DNA of 64,000 nucleotides from JADKAV01 sp041393775 (GTDB lineage: Bacteria; Actinomycetota; Actinomycetes; S36-B12; UBA10799). The notes under the pieces were generated by a model. That model was not told the origin of the DNA. It saw only the letters and a list, made by a program, of their open reading frames with translations, and did not search any database. The stretch is from positions 1 to 64,000 of the forward strand of contig JAWKJM010000005.1 in NCBI GenBank assembly GCA_041393775.1, in the 5' to 3' direction. Shown piece after piece: positions 1 through 8,317 of the stretch. Every line of letters starts with the position of its first letter. The stretch's first letter is position 1. The position numbers and the translations under genes were made by a program.

Positions 1-587
1 GCGCCGGGCGCCCGGAAATCAGTGGAGATGACCGCGGCGTCGAGCAGTGGGATCAGATGATCGAGTCCCGACTTCCAGGAGCCTCCGTCCAGGAGTACCG
101 GCACGCCGAGGGAGCGGGCCTCTCGGGCGGCGGCCAGGCACAGGCCAAGGTGGTGACCGTCGAGCAGTAGCGCCTGACAACCGTTCAGCGTCCCAACTGG
201 CCACCTGACCTCAGGCTCGGAACCGGCGTTGACGGAAACGACCGAGCGATGACTCCCGGTCACCGCGACCGCGGACACCGGCGGTTGCCACGTCCTGTCC
301 ACCCCCGCGTCGACGGCGTCGATCCCGGCTCCGGCCAGTTCTCCGGCCAGCGCGCGGCCGATCGAACCGTCTCCGAGGGCAGTCACCAGGCGGGCCTGTG
401 CACCCAAAGCGCGGGCGGCGAATGCGGCGTTGGCGGCTGGGCCGCCGAACTCCAGCCGGGCCGACTGGGCCTGGATCTTTTCGTCCGGGCCCGGCAGTCT
501 GTCCACGTACTGGATGAGGTCGAGGGTGGTCAAGCCGCAGGTCGCCACCCGGATCGCAGGGTCTGACCGGGCGTTGTGCAGCGCCAC
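1..587 (-). CDS. PfkB-family carbohydrate kinase, C-terminus cut by window edge
   Basis: Ribokinase-like sugar or nucleoside kinase. The N-terminal half is visible: an opening strand reading VATCGLTTLDLIQYVDRLPG, then the PfkB signature GGPAANAAFAARALGA and LVTALGDGSIGRALAGEL, which is the usual GG-N-A-LG / GDG-G arrangement. The C-terminal ATP-binding half with the catalytic Asp lies beyond position 1, so substrate cannot be assigned. The start is uncertain: GTG at 587 or an in-frame GTG at 548 that would open the protein directly at the first beta strand; neither has a good ribosome site. It begins 11 bp after the stop of the upstream hydrolase on the same strand, so the two may be co-transcribed. 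Confidence 0.8.
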   Translation of the reverse strand, partial: MALHNARSDPAIRVATCGLTTLDLIQYVDRLPGPDEKIQAQSARLEFGGPAANAAFAARALGAQARLVTALGDGSIGRALAGELAGAGIDAVDAGVDRTWQPPVSAVAVTGSHRSVVSVNAGSEPEVRWPVGTLNGCQALLLDGHHLGLCLAAAREARSLGVPVLLDGGSWKSGLDHLIPLLDAAVISTDFRAPG

Positions 588-598
588 GGCAAGCGAAC

Positions 599-1408
599 TC
601 AGCCGGGACCCTGGGCCAGGGCGGCGCCCGCGTCTGCCGAGCGCCTTGCTGCAATCGGCTGCCAACTGCCTTCTGGTTGCGACAGCCGGTCGGCGATGAC
701 GAACAAGGTCTCGAGGTTGTGGCCGTAGCCCAGGTGGGTGCTGCGAACCTCGACGTTCTCAGTGAGCGGCGCAGGCAGACTGGTGCAGCACTCCCACGGA
801 ACGATCCCGTCCGTGCGGCTGTAGATGCAGGTTGTCGCCACGCTCAACGGCTCCTCACGCTCCCGGCGTGCGGTGTCGGACATCATTTCCGCGGTCAGTT
901 CGTTGCGGTTCATCAACTGATAGAGCTTCCACGCCCGTGTGACTTTGTAGTTGCCGCGGAAAGGCGAGCCCATGGTGATGACCATGCGGGTGTGGTCGGG
1001 CAGTGCGCGTGCGATCTCCCGTGCGTAGATGCCCCCCGCAGACCAGCCGATCATGCTCACGCCGGTCCCGTGCACGGCCGACAGCGCCTGCACCCGGACC
1101 CTGAGGGCCTCCTCCATGCCCGGCCGCAGGCCCAGATTGCGGCCGAGTCGCCAGTCGTAGGCCCGGTATCCGAGTCTGCGCAGGAACTTGCGCAAATACA
1201 CCGTCGACTCCGGGCCCGCAAGGAATCCGGGTAGCACGAGGACCGGGTGCCCGTCGCCTTTCGGGAACCGGTCGACGAGGTGCCCGGAGAACCGGGTGAC
1301 GGCATACTCCATGAGCATGCGGCGTTCCAGTCGTTGCAGTACGCCTGTGGGCATTGTGACGTTTTCGGCATCGGGTATCTCATCGGAACCGTGGAACAGG
1401 GCCATCAT
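599..1408 (-). CDS. alpha/beta-hydrolase (esterase/lipase-like)
   Basis: A 269-residue alpha/beta-hydrolase. After an N-terminal segment, strand VLVLPGFLAGP (55-65) supplies the oxyanion region, GWSAGG carries the nucleophile Ser123, SRTDGIVPW the acid Asp200, and GYGHNLE the likely His230, so the catalytic triad looks complete. There is no signal peptide, so it is probably cytoplasmic. Two Met codons open the ORF; the first is kept. It is followed on the same strand by the sugar kinase. The upstream side is a repeat-filled gap to a divergent membrane-protein gene. The family is seen from motifs; the substrate is unknown. Confidence 0.75.
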   Translation of the reverse strand: MMALFHGSDEIPDAENVTMPTGVLQRLERRMLMEYAVTRFSGHLVDRFPKGDGHPVLVLPGFLAGPESTVYLRKFLRRLGYRAYDWRLGRNLGLRPGMEEALRVRVQALSAVHGTGVSMIGWSAGGIYAREIARALPDHTRMVITMGSPFRGNYKVTRAWKLYQLMNRNELTAEMMSDTARREREEPLSVATTCIYSRTDGIVPWECCTSLPAPLTENVEVRSTHLGYGHNLETLFVIADRLSQPEGSWQPIAARRSADAGAALAQGPG

Positions 1409-1615
1409 GCGACCTCCTGGAGTCAGATGCCTCAGAGCCCATTGTGGAAGGAATCACGGTGGGTGTGGCTCAACGACATGACCTTCTTCGATGGTCGAGT
1501 CAACCACATGCCGGACATTCAGCCTGCGGTTTCATGCCATTGGGTGCCGGGCACGGCGGCATTGGTCACTGATTCCGTCCCGGTTGCCGTTGGATTCTCG
1601 CGTTCCGGTTGGGAA

Positions 1616-1851
1616 TCCGTGGCCGTGGCGGGCCGCCCGTTCAGTGGGAAGATGCCGGGCGGAGCTCGCGTTAGTCGTCCATGGCCGTGGTTGGCCGCCC
1701 GTTGAGTCGGAAAATGCCGGGCGGAAACCGCTCGCGTTAGAGAATGTGCACGAGGTTAGAGAAGCCACACGTGCATTCTCTAACCTCGTGCACATTCTCT
1801 AACCTCGCGGCCAACTCCTGCGGCGAGCGAGCACACAAGCCGTTCTCGGAC
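1616..1851 (-). repeat. interspersed palindromic repeat, locus 1 (inverted orientation)
   Basis: Two GC-rich modules (about 1616-1676 and 1677-1740, each ending CTCGCGTTAG) lead into a perfect palindrome: left arm 1736-1763, loop GCCACACGTGCA at 1764-1775, right arm 1776-1803, 28 of 28 bases paired. Past the right arm come CTCGCGGCC and a tail ending near 1851. This is the reverse orientation of the copies at 6.9, 10.5, 17.7, 30.4 and 46.9 kb. It lies between divergent genes, so it cannot end a gene's transcription here. The rest of the gap (1409-1615 and 1852-1969) shows nothing recognisable. Confidence 0.9.
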
Positions 1852-1969
1852 TTGACCTTCCGACTTGGCCGCCAACGAGCCGAACGCGAACCGGGTGGCC
1901 CTGACCTGAGGCCTCAGTGCGCTCCTCGACAGCGCGACTGCTGCCCGCTGCAGGCGGTTGACTGAGCGC

Positions 1970-2395
1970 ATGCCATCAGAACCGAACGACCAGTTGGCTC
2001 CGCCGGTGGTGCGGCGGATCGATCCTCTGGCCGTTGCCGTCGGTGCGCTCGTCGCGACGGATCTGGTCGGGGGGCTGATCGCCGTCGCCACCGGTCTCAA
2101 CACATGGGGCGAAGCGTGGGGCAGCGAGGCCCTGCTGGCGGCACCGATCCCGATGATCGTGGCACAGGTGCTGCTGGCCACGCTGGCTCTACGGCTGCGG
2201 GGCCGCGGGGCAGCAGTTGCCGCCGGGGTGCTGGCGCTGGCGTGTCTGGTCAGCGTCGTATCGGGGTTCTTCGACGGCGGCCTCGGCAATGGCGAACTTA
2301 CGGCCGGCACCCGGCTGTTCCAGATCTTCCTGCTCGCGATCACCGCAGTGGTCGGCGTGCGGGCGGCGATCCTGGCGGTCGGTCGCTGGTCGTGA
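1970..2395 (+). CDS. small four-helix membrane protein, unknown function
   Basis: A 141-residue hydrophobic protein with four predicted membrane helices (about residues 22-45, 55-77, 83-104 and 112-135) and a short hydrophilic N-terminus. No family motif is recognised. ATG at 1970 is preferred; a TTG at 1958 in the same frame would add four residues. The ribosome site is weak. It faces the acyl-CoA synthetase gene convergently with 44 bp between the stops. The steady spread of hydrophobic segments supports a real coding region, but the role is unknown. Confidence 0.65.
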   Translation: MPSEPNDQLAPPVVRRIDPLAVAVGALVATDLVGGLIAVATGLNTWGEAWGSEALLAAPIPMIVAQVLLATLALRLRGRGAAVAAGVLALACLVSVVSGFFDGGLGNGELTAGTRLFQIFLLAITAVVGVRAAILAVGRWS

Positions 2396-2439
2396 CACCG
2401 GCACAAGGCCGCTGAAGCGGGCGCGACTCGCACCCGGCG

Positions 2440-4230
2440 TTAGGTGTACAGCGATTCGACTTCGTCGGCGAACTCGGCCATCACCGTGTCCCGCTTGAGT
2501 TTCAGCGACGGTGTGATCTGCCCGGCCGCCTCGGTCCAGTCCTGCGGGAGGATCTTGAACTTGCGGATCGACTCGGCCTTGGACACCGCCTTGTTGGCGT
2601 CGTCGACCGCGCTCTGGATCTCCGCGACGAGTTGTGGATCGGTCACGAGGTCGGCGACGGAAGTGCTGCCCGGCCGGCCCTTCTGTGCGAGCCAGCCGGG
2701 CAGCGACTCCTCGTCCAGGGTCACGAGACAGGCGATGAAGGGCTTGGCATCGCCGACGACCATGCACTGACTGACCAGGGAATGCGCCCGCAGTCGGTCC
2801 TCCAGGACCGCCGGCGCCACGTTCTTGCCCCCAGCGGTGACGATCAACTCCTTCTTGCGGCCCGTGATCCGAAGGAATCCCTCGTCGTCGAGTTGTCCGA
2901 TGTCGCCGGTGTGGAACCAGCCGTCGGGCTCGAGGGCTTCAGCGGTGGCCTGCGGGTTGTTCCAGTAACCGCGGAACACATGCGGTCCCTTGAGCAGGAC
3001 CTCCCCGTCGTCAGCGATCCGTACGGCGGTGCCTGGGAAGGGCTTGCCCACTGTGCCGATCTTGAGGGTGTCCGGGCGGTTCATGGTCGTGCCCGCCATG
3101 TTCTCGGTCAGTCCGTAGCCTTCGAGGATGGTGATCCCGATGCCGCGGAAGTAGTGCCCCAGCCTCTCCCCGAGCGGGGCACCGCCGGAAACGGCGTATT
3201 CGACGTTGCCGCCCATGGCTGCCCGCAACTTGGCATACACGAGTTTGTCGAAGAGGAAGTGCTTGGCGCGCAAGAATAGCCCTGGACCTGCGCTGTCCAG
3301 AGCACGGCTGTAGTCGATCGCCACCTGGCTGGCGGCGTCGAAGATCCGCCCCCTGCCCTCGGCCGTCGCTTTGGCCTGGGCGCCGTTGTACACCTTCTCG
3401 AACACGCGCGGCACGGCCAGCACGAACGTGGGGGCGAAGGTGCCCAGATCGTGCAACAGGTCGCCCGCGTCGGGGGTGTGACCCAACTGGATCCGTCCCC
3501 GAATGCACGCGATTCCGATCTGCCTCCCGAAGGAGTGTGCCAGCGGCAGGAAGAGCAGGGAGCTCTGTCCGGGGACGAACAACTCCGGTGCACTCGCCAT
3601 CACGATGTCCCCGGCGAAGATGAGGTTCCGGTGGGTGAGCACGCAACCCTTCGGCCTGCCCGTGGTGCCGGAGGTATAGATGATCGTGGCGACGTCGTCC
3701 GGGCTTGCCTGGCAGCGGCGTTCCTCAAGTTGCTCGTCGGTGATCGCTGCACCGGACGCCGCAAGGTCGTCGAGCGATCCCGCCTCGAAGACCCAGGTGC
3801 GGGTCACATCCGGGAGGTCCGCACGGACCTGATCGAAGAGGGCCTCGTGCCTGTCCAGTTCGAGGAAGACCCCCACGGCACCGGAGTCGCTGAGGATCCA
3901 CGCCACCTGTTCGGCCGACGAGGTCTCGTAGATGGGCACCGACACCGCTCCCGCATACGCGAGTGCGAAGTCGACGAGAGTCCACTCGTAACGGGTGCGG
4001 GACATGATCCCCACGCGGTCACCGAACTGCACGCCGCTGGCCATGAGTCCCCTGGCCACGGCGCGAACCTCAGCGGCGAACTCGGCGCAACTCAGGTTGC
4101 GCCAGCCGTCACCGTCGGGCAGGGACACGGCGGGTGTGTCAGCGGCCGTCTTCTCGCTCTCGAGCAGCCGGTCGGTCAGGTTGCCGTTGGTGATGTCGGG
4201 CAACACAGGTGGTTCTGCGTACTCCTGCAT
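2440..4230 (-). CDS. long-chain fatty-acid--CoA ligase (AMP-forming)
   Basis: A 596-residue ANL-superfamily enzyme that activates fatty acids through an acyl-adenylate and transfers the acyl group to CoA. The P-loop-like motif YTSGTTGRPKG sits at residues 185-195. Further on, GYGLTE and the hinge-region GWFHTGDIG and ITGRKKELI are all present and in order. Length and motifs match the FadD15 / long-chain-acyl-CoA-synthetase type of actinobacteria, which is cytoplasmic or membrane-associated. The start is ATG with AAGGA four bases upstream. It lies downstream of the lipoprotein gene on the same strand, but two hairpins at 4299-4334 separate them. Confidence 0.93.
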   Translation of the reverse strand: MQEYAEPPVLPDITNGNLTDRLLESEKTAADTPAVSLPDGDGWRNLSCAEFAAEVRAVARGLMASGVQFGDRVGIMSRTRYEWTLVDFALAYAGAVSVPIYETSSAEQVAWILSDSGAVGVFLELDRHEALFDQVRADLPDVTRTWVFEAGSLDDLAASGAAITDEQLEERRCQASPDDVATIIYTSGTTGRPKGCVLTHRNLIFAGDIVMASAPELFVPGQSSLLFLPLAHSFGRQIGIACIRGRIQLGHTPDAGDLLHDLGTFAPTFVLAVPRVFEKVYNGAQAKATAEGRGRIFDAASQVAIDYSRALDSAGPGLFLRAKHFLFDKLVYAKLRAAMGGNVEYAVSGGAPLGERLGHYFRGIGITILEGYGLTENMAGTTMNRPDTLKIGTVGKPFPGTAVRIADDGEVLLKGPHVFRGYWNNPQATAEALEPDGWFHTGDIGQLDDEGFLRITGRKKELIVTAGGKNVAPAVLEDRLRAHSLVSQCMVVGDAKPFIACLVTLDEESLPGWLAQKGRPGSTSVADLVTDPQLVAEIQSAVDDANKAVSKAESIRKFKILPQDWTEAAGQITPSLKLKRDTVMAEFADEVESLYT

Positions 4231-4298
4231 GGCATCCTTCCGCCGAGCTTTGGGCCCTTGCCCTCAGCCTAACCAGCGCCCCGACGGTCGCTGCTCGT

Positions 4299-4334
4299 CC
4301 TGACCGCCGTGAAGGTCAGGCGCCAATGAGGCGC
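4299..4334 (-). terminator. paired hairpins, probable terminator of the lipoprotein gene
   Basis: CCTGACC (4299-4305) pairs with GGTCAGG (4314-4320), directly followed by GCGCC (320-324 of this kilobase) aatga GGCGC (330-334). Two adjacent perfect stems without a T-run are a common actinobacterial terminator form. They sit between the lipoprotein stop and the start of the acyl-CoA ligase. Confidence 0.5.
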
Positions 4335-4378
4335 TGAGCCCATCTGCGGTGGGGCAGTAGGGTGCCGCGATGGACGGC

Positions 4379-4642
4379 CTACTGGTCGCTGTCCATGGCG
4401 TCGTCGCTCATCATCGCGTCGGGTGACTCGCTCATGGCGTCGTCGCTCATCATCGCGTCGGGTGACTCGCTCATGGCGTCGTCGCTCATCATCGCGTCGG
4501 GTGACTCGCTCATGGCGTCGTCGCTCATCATCGACGAGGGCGAGTCACTGGGCTCGGGCGACGGGTTGTTGCAGCCGGTCAGCCCGATCGTCGCCACCGC
4601 CAGACCTGCAACACCCACGTACAGTCGGTTCCTGGTTCTCAT
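4379..4642 (-). CDS. repeat-containing lipoprotein (Met/Ser/Asp-rich tail)
   Basis: An 87-residue predicted lipoprotein. It has a short basic N-terminus, the hydrophobic segment VGVAGLAVATIG and the lipobox LTGC, so it should be exported, lipid-modified on Cys and anchored outside the membrane. The mature part is almost wholly 13-residue repeats of the form AMSESPDAMMSDD, three full copies and one partial, which is acidic, Met-rich and probably disordered. The start at 4642 is chosen over the longer ORF because GGAAGGAG lies just upstream and the signal peptide then begins correctly. It lies 60 bp after dipZ on the same strand. Met-rich acidic tails can bind metals, but that is only a guess here. 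Confidence 0.75.
   Translation of the reverse strand: MRTRNRLYVGVAGLAVATIGLTGCNNPSPEPSDSPSSMMSDDAMSESPDAMMSDDAMSESPDAMMSDDAMSESPDAMMSDDAMDSDQ
4395..4531. repeat. 39-bp coding tandem repeat (3.5 copies)
   Basis: Near-identical 39-bp units at 4395-4433, 4434-4472 and 4473-4511 and a partial unit to about 4531, inside the lipoprotein gene. The unit is a multiple of three, so gain or loss of copies keeps the reading frame. Confidence 0.9.
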
Positions 4643-4702
4643 TGCTGTCTCCTTCCGGTGCCTCTTGTTCGCAGCAGCCTGCACGAATGGATTGGTGGTC
4701 GG

Positions 4703-6370
4703 TCACCCGAAAGTGAACGAATATGCCTGCACGCCCGCCGGGACGCTCAGTGTCAATCGACTGCGACCGGCCGCGCCGTCCCTGACCGGGTAGAGCGTGG
4801 GGGCGCCGGAAACGTCGACGGCGCGAGTACCTGCGCTGTCCCGCACGGTGACCGTGCCCTGCCCGCCGAGCACGGCGAAGACCTTGGCGGCGGAGTAGTT
4901 CAGACGCAGTTTCGAGTCGGATCCGACCGCTTCGATGTACTCGGGACGCTGCAGCCACCTGCCGGAAAGCGCTACCGAGTCGTTCGGCATCGAGGCGGGG
5001 AAGGCGTAGTCGGCAGCGTCCGGACCGGGCGTCTGATCGGCGTAACTGTTGCCCCGCTTCGCCCCCAAGTACGTCTCCGGAGTACCGGCCTGGTTGGGAG
5101 TCTCGCGGTCATCACCGGCTGCTGGAAGAGTGTCCTTGTTCTTCAACAACGTCCGGATGAGTTGCTCGGTCTGTTCGTACGCCCCCTCGCCGTAGTGAAC
5201 CTGGCGCACCGTCCCGTTCTGATCGATGAGGTAGTGGGCCGGCCAGAAGCGCTGGTCATACGCGCGCCAGGTCTTGAACTCGTTGTCGATCGCGATCGGG
5301 TACTCGACGCCGAGGTCGGAGGCGGCCTGTGCCACGTTGGACACGTCGTGCTCGAACTCGAACTCGGGGGAATGCACCCCGATGATGGTCAGGCCGGCGT
5401 CCCGGTACTTCTCGTCCCACTTCTCGAGGTATGGCAGCGTGCGCTGGCAGTTGATGCACGAGTAGGTCCAGAAGTCCACCAGGACCACGCGTCCCCGCAG
5501 ATCGGCAAGGGACAGCGGTTCGGAGTTCAGCCAGTCCGAGATGCCTCGCAACTCCGGTGCTGGGCCGCAGTTCTGCAACTGCGTCGGATCCGTCTCGCAG
5601 TCGTCGAACGAGACCCGGGGGGCGTCGACGTCGGTTTGGAGCGAGGACAGGGCGCGCTGTGCCGAGTCGCCGGACTCGACCGCCGCCTGGACGCGCTGGG
5701 TGTAGCCGGGCACGATGCGTTGCAGCCCGTCCACAGCGCCCAGTGCTAGCACCACCGAGGTGGCGACCAGGATGCCACCGGTGATCCGGCGCAGCAAGGG
5801 AAGTCGTGTCCGCAAGGCCTTCGTGCGAGAGGTGAGCTGCTGTCCGGCCATCGCCAGCCCGAACAGTGGCACACAGACCCCGACCGTGAATGCGATGGTG
5901 AGCAGCAGCAGGCGCGCGCTCACCCCCTGCGTGGCCGAGAGCACCGTGATCGCGGCCAGGACGGGTCCGGCGCAGGGCACGAACGCCAGGCCGAACAGCG
6001 CGCCGAAGGCGAAGGCGGGTGTTCTGGGATTGAGGGACCGCTGCGGGATCCGGGCGAACGGACGCTCCACGATGTGCCCGACGGCGGGGAAGACGAGCGC
6101 CAGCCCGACAACTGCCATCAGGACCAGGCTCGCGTTGCGCAGGAAGTCCGAAGGCAGTCCCAGCGCAGCGATCACGGCCGAGGCGAACAGGGTGAAGAAG
6201 GCGAACGACGTGCCCAGTCCGGCCACAATGAGCAGCGGCCTGCGCCACGGGCGATCCTCGCGCTCCCCGATCGCCGAAGCCGAGAAGACCACCGGCAGGA
6301 CGGGCAGGATGCACGGTGAGAGACCAGTCACCAGCCCTGCGAGGAACCCGATTCCGACAAGTAATAACAC
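4703..6370 (-). CDS. dipZ: DipZ-type CcdA/thioredoxin fusion protein
   Basis: A 555-residue three-part protein that carries reducing power across the membrane. Residues 1-220 form a CcdA/DsbD-like bundle with the paired Cys in LSPCILPVLP (Cys20) and VPCAGPVLAA (Cys133). Residues about 270-400 form an extracytoplasmic TlpA-like thioredoxin domain with active site CINC (Cys305/Cys308) in DFWTYSCINCQR. The remaining 150 residues match the beta-rich C-terminal domain of mycobacterial DipZ. The start is GTG. The expected role is reduction of periplasmic or cell-wall thiols, for example in cytochrome c maturation or oxidative defence. It is followed by the lipoprotein gene. Confidence 0.92.
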   Translation of the reverse strand: MLLLVGIGFLAGLVTGLSPCILPVLPVVFSASAIGEREDRPWRRPLLIVAGLGTSFAFFTLFASAVIAALGLPSDFLRNASLVLMAVVGLALVFPAVGHIVERPFARIPQRSLNPRTPAFAFGALFGLAFVPCAGPVLAAITVLSATQGVSARLLLLTIAFTVGVCVPLFGLAMAGQQLTSRTKALRTRLPLLRRITGGILVATSVVLALGAVDGLQRIVPGYTQRVQAAVESGDSAQRALSSLQTDVDAPRVSFDDCETDPTQLQNCGPAPELRGISDWLNSEPLSLADLRGRVVLVDFWTYSCINCQRTLPYLEKWDEKYRDAGLTIIGVHSPEFEFEHDVSNVAQAASDLGVEYPIAIDNEFKTWRAYDQRFWPAHYLIDQNGTVRQVHYGEGAYEQTEQLIRTLLKNKDTLPAAGDDRETPNQAGTPETYLGAKRGNSYADQTPGPDAADYAFPASMPNDSVALSGRWLQRPEYIEAVGSDSKLRLNYSAAKVFAVLGGQGTVTVRDSAGTRAVDVSGAPTLYPVRDGAAGRSRLTLSVPAGVQAYSFTFG

Positions 6371-6399
6371 GCCCTTGATTCGTGCGAGGAGCGCGAACG

Positions 6400-6846
6400 G
6401 ATTGGTCGATCACGCGCGCATGCGTACGGCCACCACTCGGTCGGCCGTCGCAGCCCTGTCGCTGCAGGAATGCGCGCCGCAGTGCGCATCGTCATTCCGA
6501 GGCTGAGCACGAGCACCACCGATCGCCCTAAGTAGGCTGCGGGCGGTCCCGATGCGAGCACGGCCCCGATCAGCGGCCCGGCCGAGCTGAGGAAGCCGAA
6601 GACACCCAGCCCTGCGAACACCACGTCGTCCACCCAGTTCTGCAGGCGTCGGCCGTCCGGTCCGCTGTATCGATCCACGCCGACCACGAGGTTGCCGGAA
6701 CGGGTCTGCAGCGCGATGTCCTCCGCCAGCTGGGGCAGGTTACGGATCGAGGGCATCGACCGGGTGAACTCCCGCTTCAGCGCCGCACGATCCGGGCAAG
6801 CTGGCCACTCGGCCTGCCGGTGCGCTTTCGGGTTGCGGCGTCGCAT
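6400..6846 (-). pseudogene. remnant of an AarF/UbiB (ABC1) kinase-like gene, C-terminal piece only
   Basis: The minus-strand frame reads REFTRSMPSIRNLPQLAEDI then GNLVVGVDRYSGPDGRRLQN and two hydrophobic helices (VVFAGLGVFGFLSS, VVLVLSLGMTM). This is the layout of the C-terminal tail of AarF/UbiB-type atypical kinases. The kinase domain itself is absent: the frame opens next to an interspersed repeat (6871-7080). The frame also runs on into dipZ without a natural end. Hence a decayed 3' fragment is more likely than a working gene. The family call rests on general resemblance of the tail. Confidence 0.45.
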
Positions 6847-6870
6847 TCGGCCCGCTGGTAGCCAGCAGGT

Positions 6871-7080
6871 CTGGTCCGAAAACGGCTCGTGTACTCGGTC
6901 GCCGGCGCTGGTCGCGAGGTTAGAGAATGGTCGCGAGGTTAGAGATCGTGCACGAGGTTAGTGAACGCACGTGTGGCTTCTCTAACCTCGTGCACGATCT
7001 CTAACGCGAGCGGTATCCGCCCGGCATTTGCCCGCCTGAACGGGCGGCCGACCACGGCCGCGGATGACTAACGGGAACGG
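6871..7080 (+). repeat. interspersed palindromic repeat, locus 2 (forward orientation)
   Basis: A head flank (TCCGAAAACGGCTCGTGTAC-like) is followed by 19-bp iteron-like repeats of GCGAGGTTAGAGA. Then come left arm 6938-6965, loop CGCACGTGTGGC 6966-6977, and right arm 6978-7005 (27 of 28 paired), followed by the GC-rich module to about 7080. It lies next to the broken end of the UbiB remnant and upstream of the divergent secreted-protein gene. Confidence 0.9.
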
Positions 7081-7173
7081 GGTCAAGTCCTGCAGTGAGT
7101 CGGCCCGGTGAGAGTCGGATCCGGAGGTCCTAGGACCAAAGTCCAATTGTGCGGGAATCCTCCTGCGACCAGC

Positions 7174-7599
7174 ATGGGTGTTGTGGGAGGCAGAAGGACG
7201 ACACTGGGTGCTGCGGCGATGGTTGCGGTGCTCTCGGCGTCGTTGGCCGCACCGGCGGCCGGACAGCCTCGGCCGAAGCCGCGACCCACCGGCGGTTCGG
7301 ACACCATCGTCAGTTCCGGCGTGTGCGACGCCGGGAGTACCTGGACGCTCACCGGGCGATCCCGATTCCTGCGAATCGTCGTAGGCGCTCGGGTCGACAC
7401 CGACAGGGGCCGTCAGCGCTGGGTCCTGCGCATCAAGCGCGACCGGACAACCGTGGCCAGAGTCTCCCGCAAGTCCAACGGTCGAGGGGTGGTGCGAGTG
7501 AAGGGGAAGGTCCGCAACCGACCGGGCGCGGACACGTTCACGTTCATCGCACGCAACCGCACCTCTGCCGAGACCTGTCGGGGAACCCTGACGTTCTGA
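7174..7599 (+). CDS. secreted protein, unknown function
   Basis: A 141-residue protein with a Sec signal: basic MGVVGGRRTT, hydrophobic core LGAAAMVAVLSASLAA, likely cleavage after PAAG. The mature part is basic and holds two Cys (VCDAGSTW and ETCRGTLTF) that could form a disulfide, with a beta-rich pattern between them. ATG 7174 is chosen because the longer ORF would put 22 residues before the signal. No family is recognised. It is followed after 28 bp by another exported protein with a strong ribosome site, so the two probably form an operon. Confidence 0.6.
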   Translation: MGVVGGRRTTLGAAAMVAVLSASLAAPAAGQPRPKPRPTGGSDTIVSSGVCDAGSTWTLTGRSRFLRIVVGARVDTDRGRQRWVLRIKRDRTTVARVSRKSNGRGVVRVKGKVRNRPGADTFTFIARNRTSAETCRGTLTF

Positions 7600-7627
7600 A
7601 TCAGCGAGACAGGAGAGGGAGAAGGAC

Positions 7628-8200
7628 ATGAAGTCATCACGAGTCATCGCCGCAGCGACCGGAGTCATGATCGGCGTGGGCGGCATCTTGCCTGCAGCCA
7701 ACGCCCAGCCACCCGCTGCCGTGAGTACATTGGTGGCTGCTGGGCACGGGCAGGACTGGGGACTGAAGCAGGCCCGCCAGCAGTTCCGCATCGATGTGAA
7801 GCGAGCCAACAAGGAATACCGCACCGACGTCCGCAAGGCGCGCAGGGAGTTCCGCAAGGACATCCGCGAGGCCCGGCATGTGTCACAGGCGAAGTACCAA
7901 GAGGCACGTAAGCAGTTGCGTGCGGCACTGCGAACCGCCCGGGGGGCCTTTCACACCGCCATCAAAGAGGCCAACGAGATCTTCCAAACCAGCGTCGCCG
8001 ACAGCCGCGCCGCGTTGTTGAAGGTTCTGAAGGATCCGGCCTCGACCATGGAGCAGCGCAAGGCGGCGATAGCGACCTACCGGGCTGACACCAAGACTGC
8101 ACGGGAAGCCCGCCACACGGCGATCAAGAAGGCGATCGCCAAGTACAGGGACGACCGCAAACAAGCGCGCGCGGCGTTCCGGGTCGCGATCGGCAAGTAG
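7628..8200 (+). CDS. secreted lysine/arginine-rich coiled-coil protein
   Basis: A 190-residue exported protein. The signal peptide is MKSSRVIAAATGVMIGVGG with likely cleavage after ANA. The mature chain is a nearly unbroken alpha-helix with imperfect repeats of the type FRxDVKRANKEYRTDVRKAR, so it is strongly charged and coiled-coil-like. Start ATG has GGAGAGGGAGAAGG upstream. It follows the 141-residue secreted protein and precedes the two-component genes by 118 bp, with a hairpin between. Similar basic helical exported proteins occur in actinobacteria without known function; binding to wall polymers or nucleic acid is speculation. Confidence 0.7.
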   Translation: MKSSRVIAAATGVMIGVGGILPAANAQPPAAVSTLVAAGHGQDWGLKQARQQFRIDVKRANKEYRTDVRKARREFRKDIREARHVSQAKYQEARKQLRAALRTARGAFHTAIKEANEIFQTSVADSRAALLKVLKDPASTMEQRKAAIATYRADTKTAREARHTAIKKAIAKYRDDRKQARAAFRVAIGK

Positions 8201-8210
8201 TGCGCCCAGG

Positions 8211-8247
8211 CATCCCGTCCACTGGCAGAAGCCCAGCGGGCGGGATG
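8211..8247 (+). terminator. hairpin downstream of the secreted coiled-coil gene
   Basis: CATCCCGTCC (8211-8220) pairs with GGGCGGGATG (8238-8247) with one mismatch. It lies 11 bp after the stop at 8200 and has no T-run. Confidence 0.5.
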
Positions 8248-8317
8248 TCGCATGTCTGGTGCCCCAAACACGCGGGCGGGTTAGGAATATCAGACCTGCG
8301 CGTGGGGACAATGACCT

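Noticed and set aside
1736..1803. Palindromic cores considered as plain transcription terminators
   Set aside because: Several lie between divergent gene starts, they have no T-run, and the asymmetric flanks are conserved as well.
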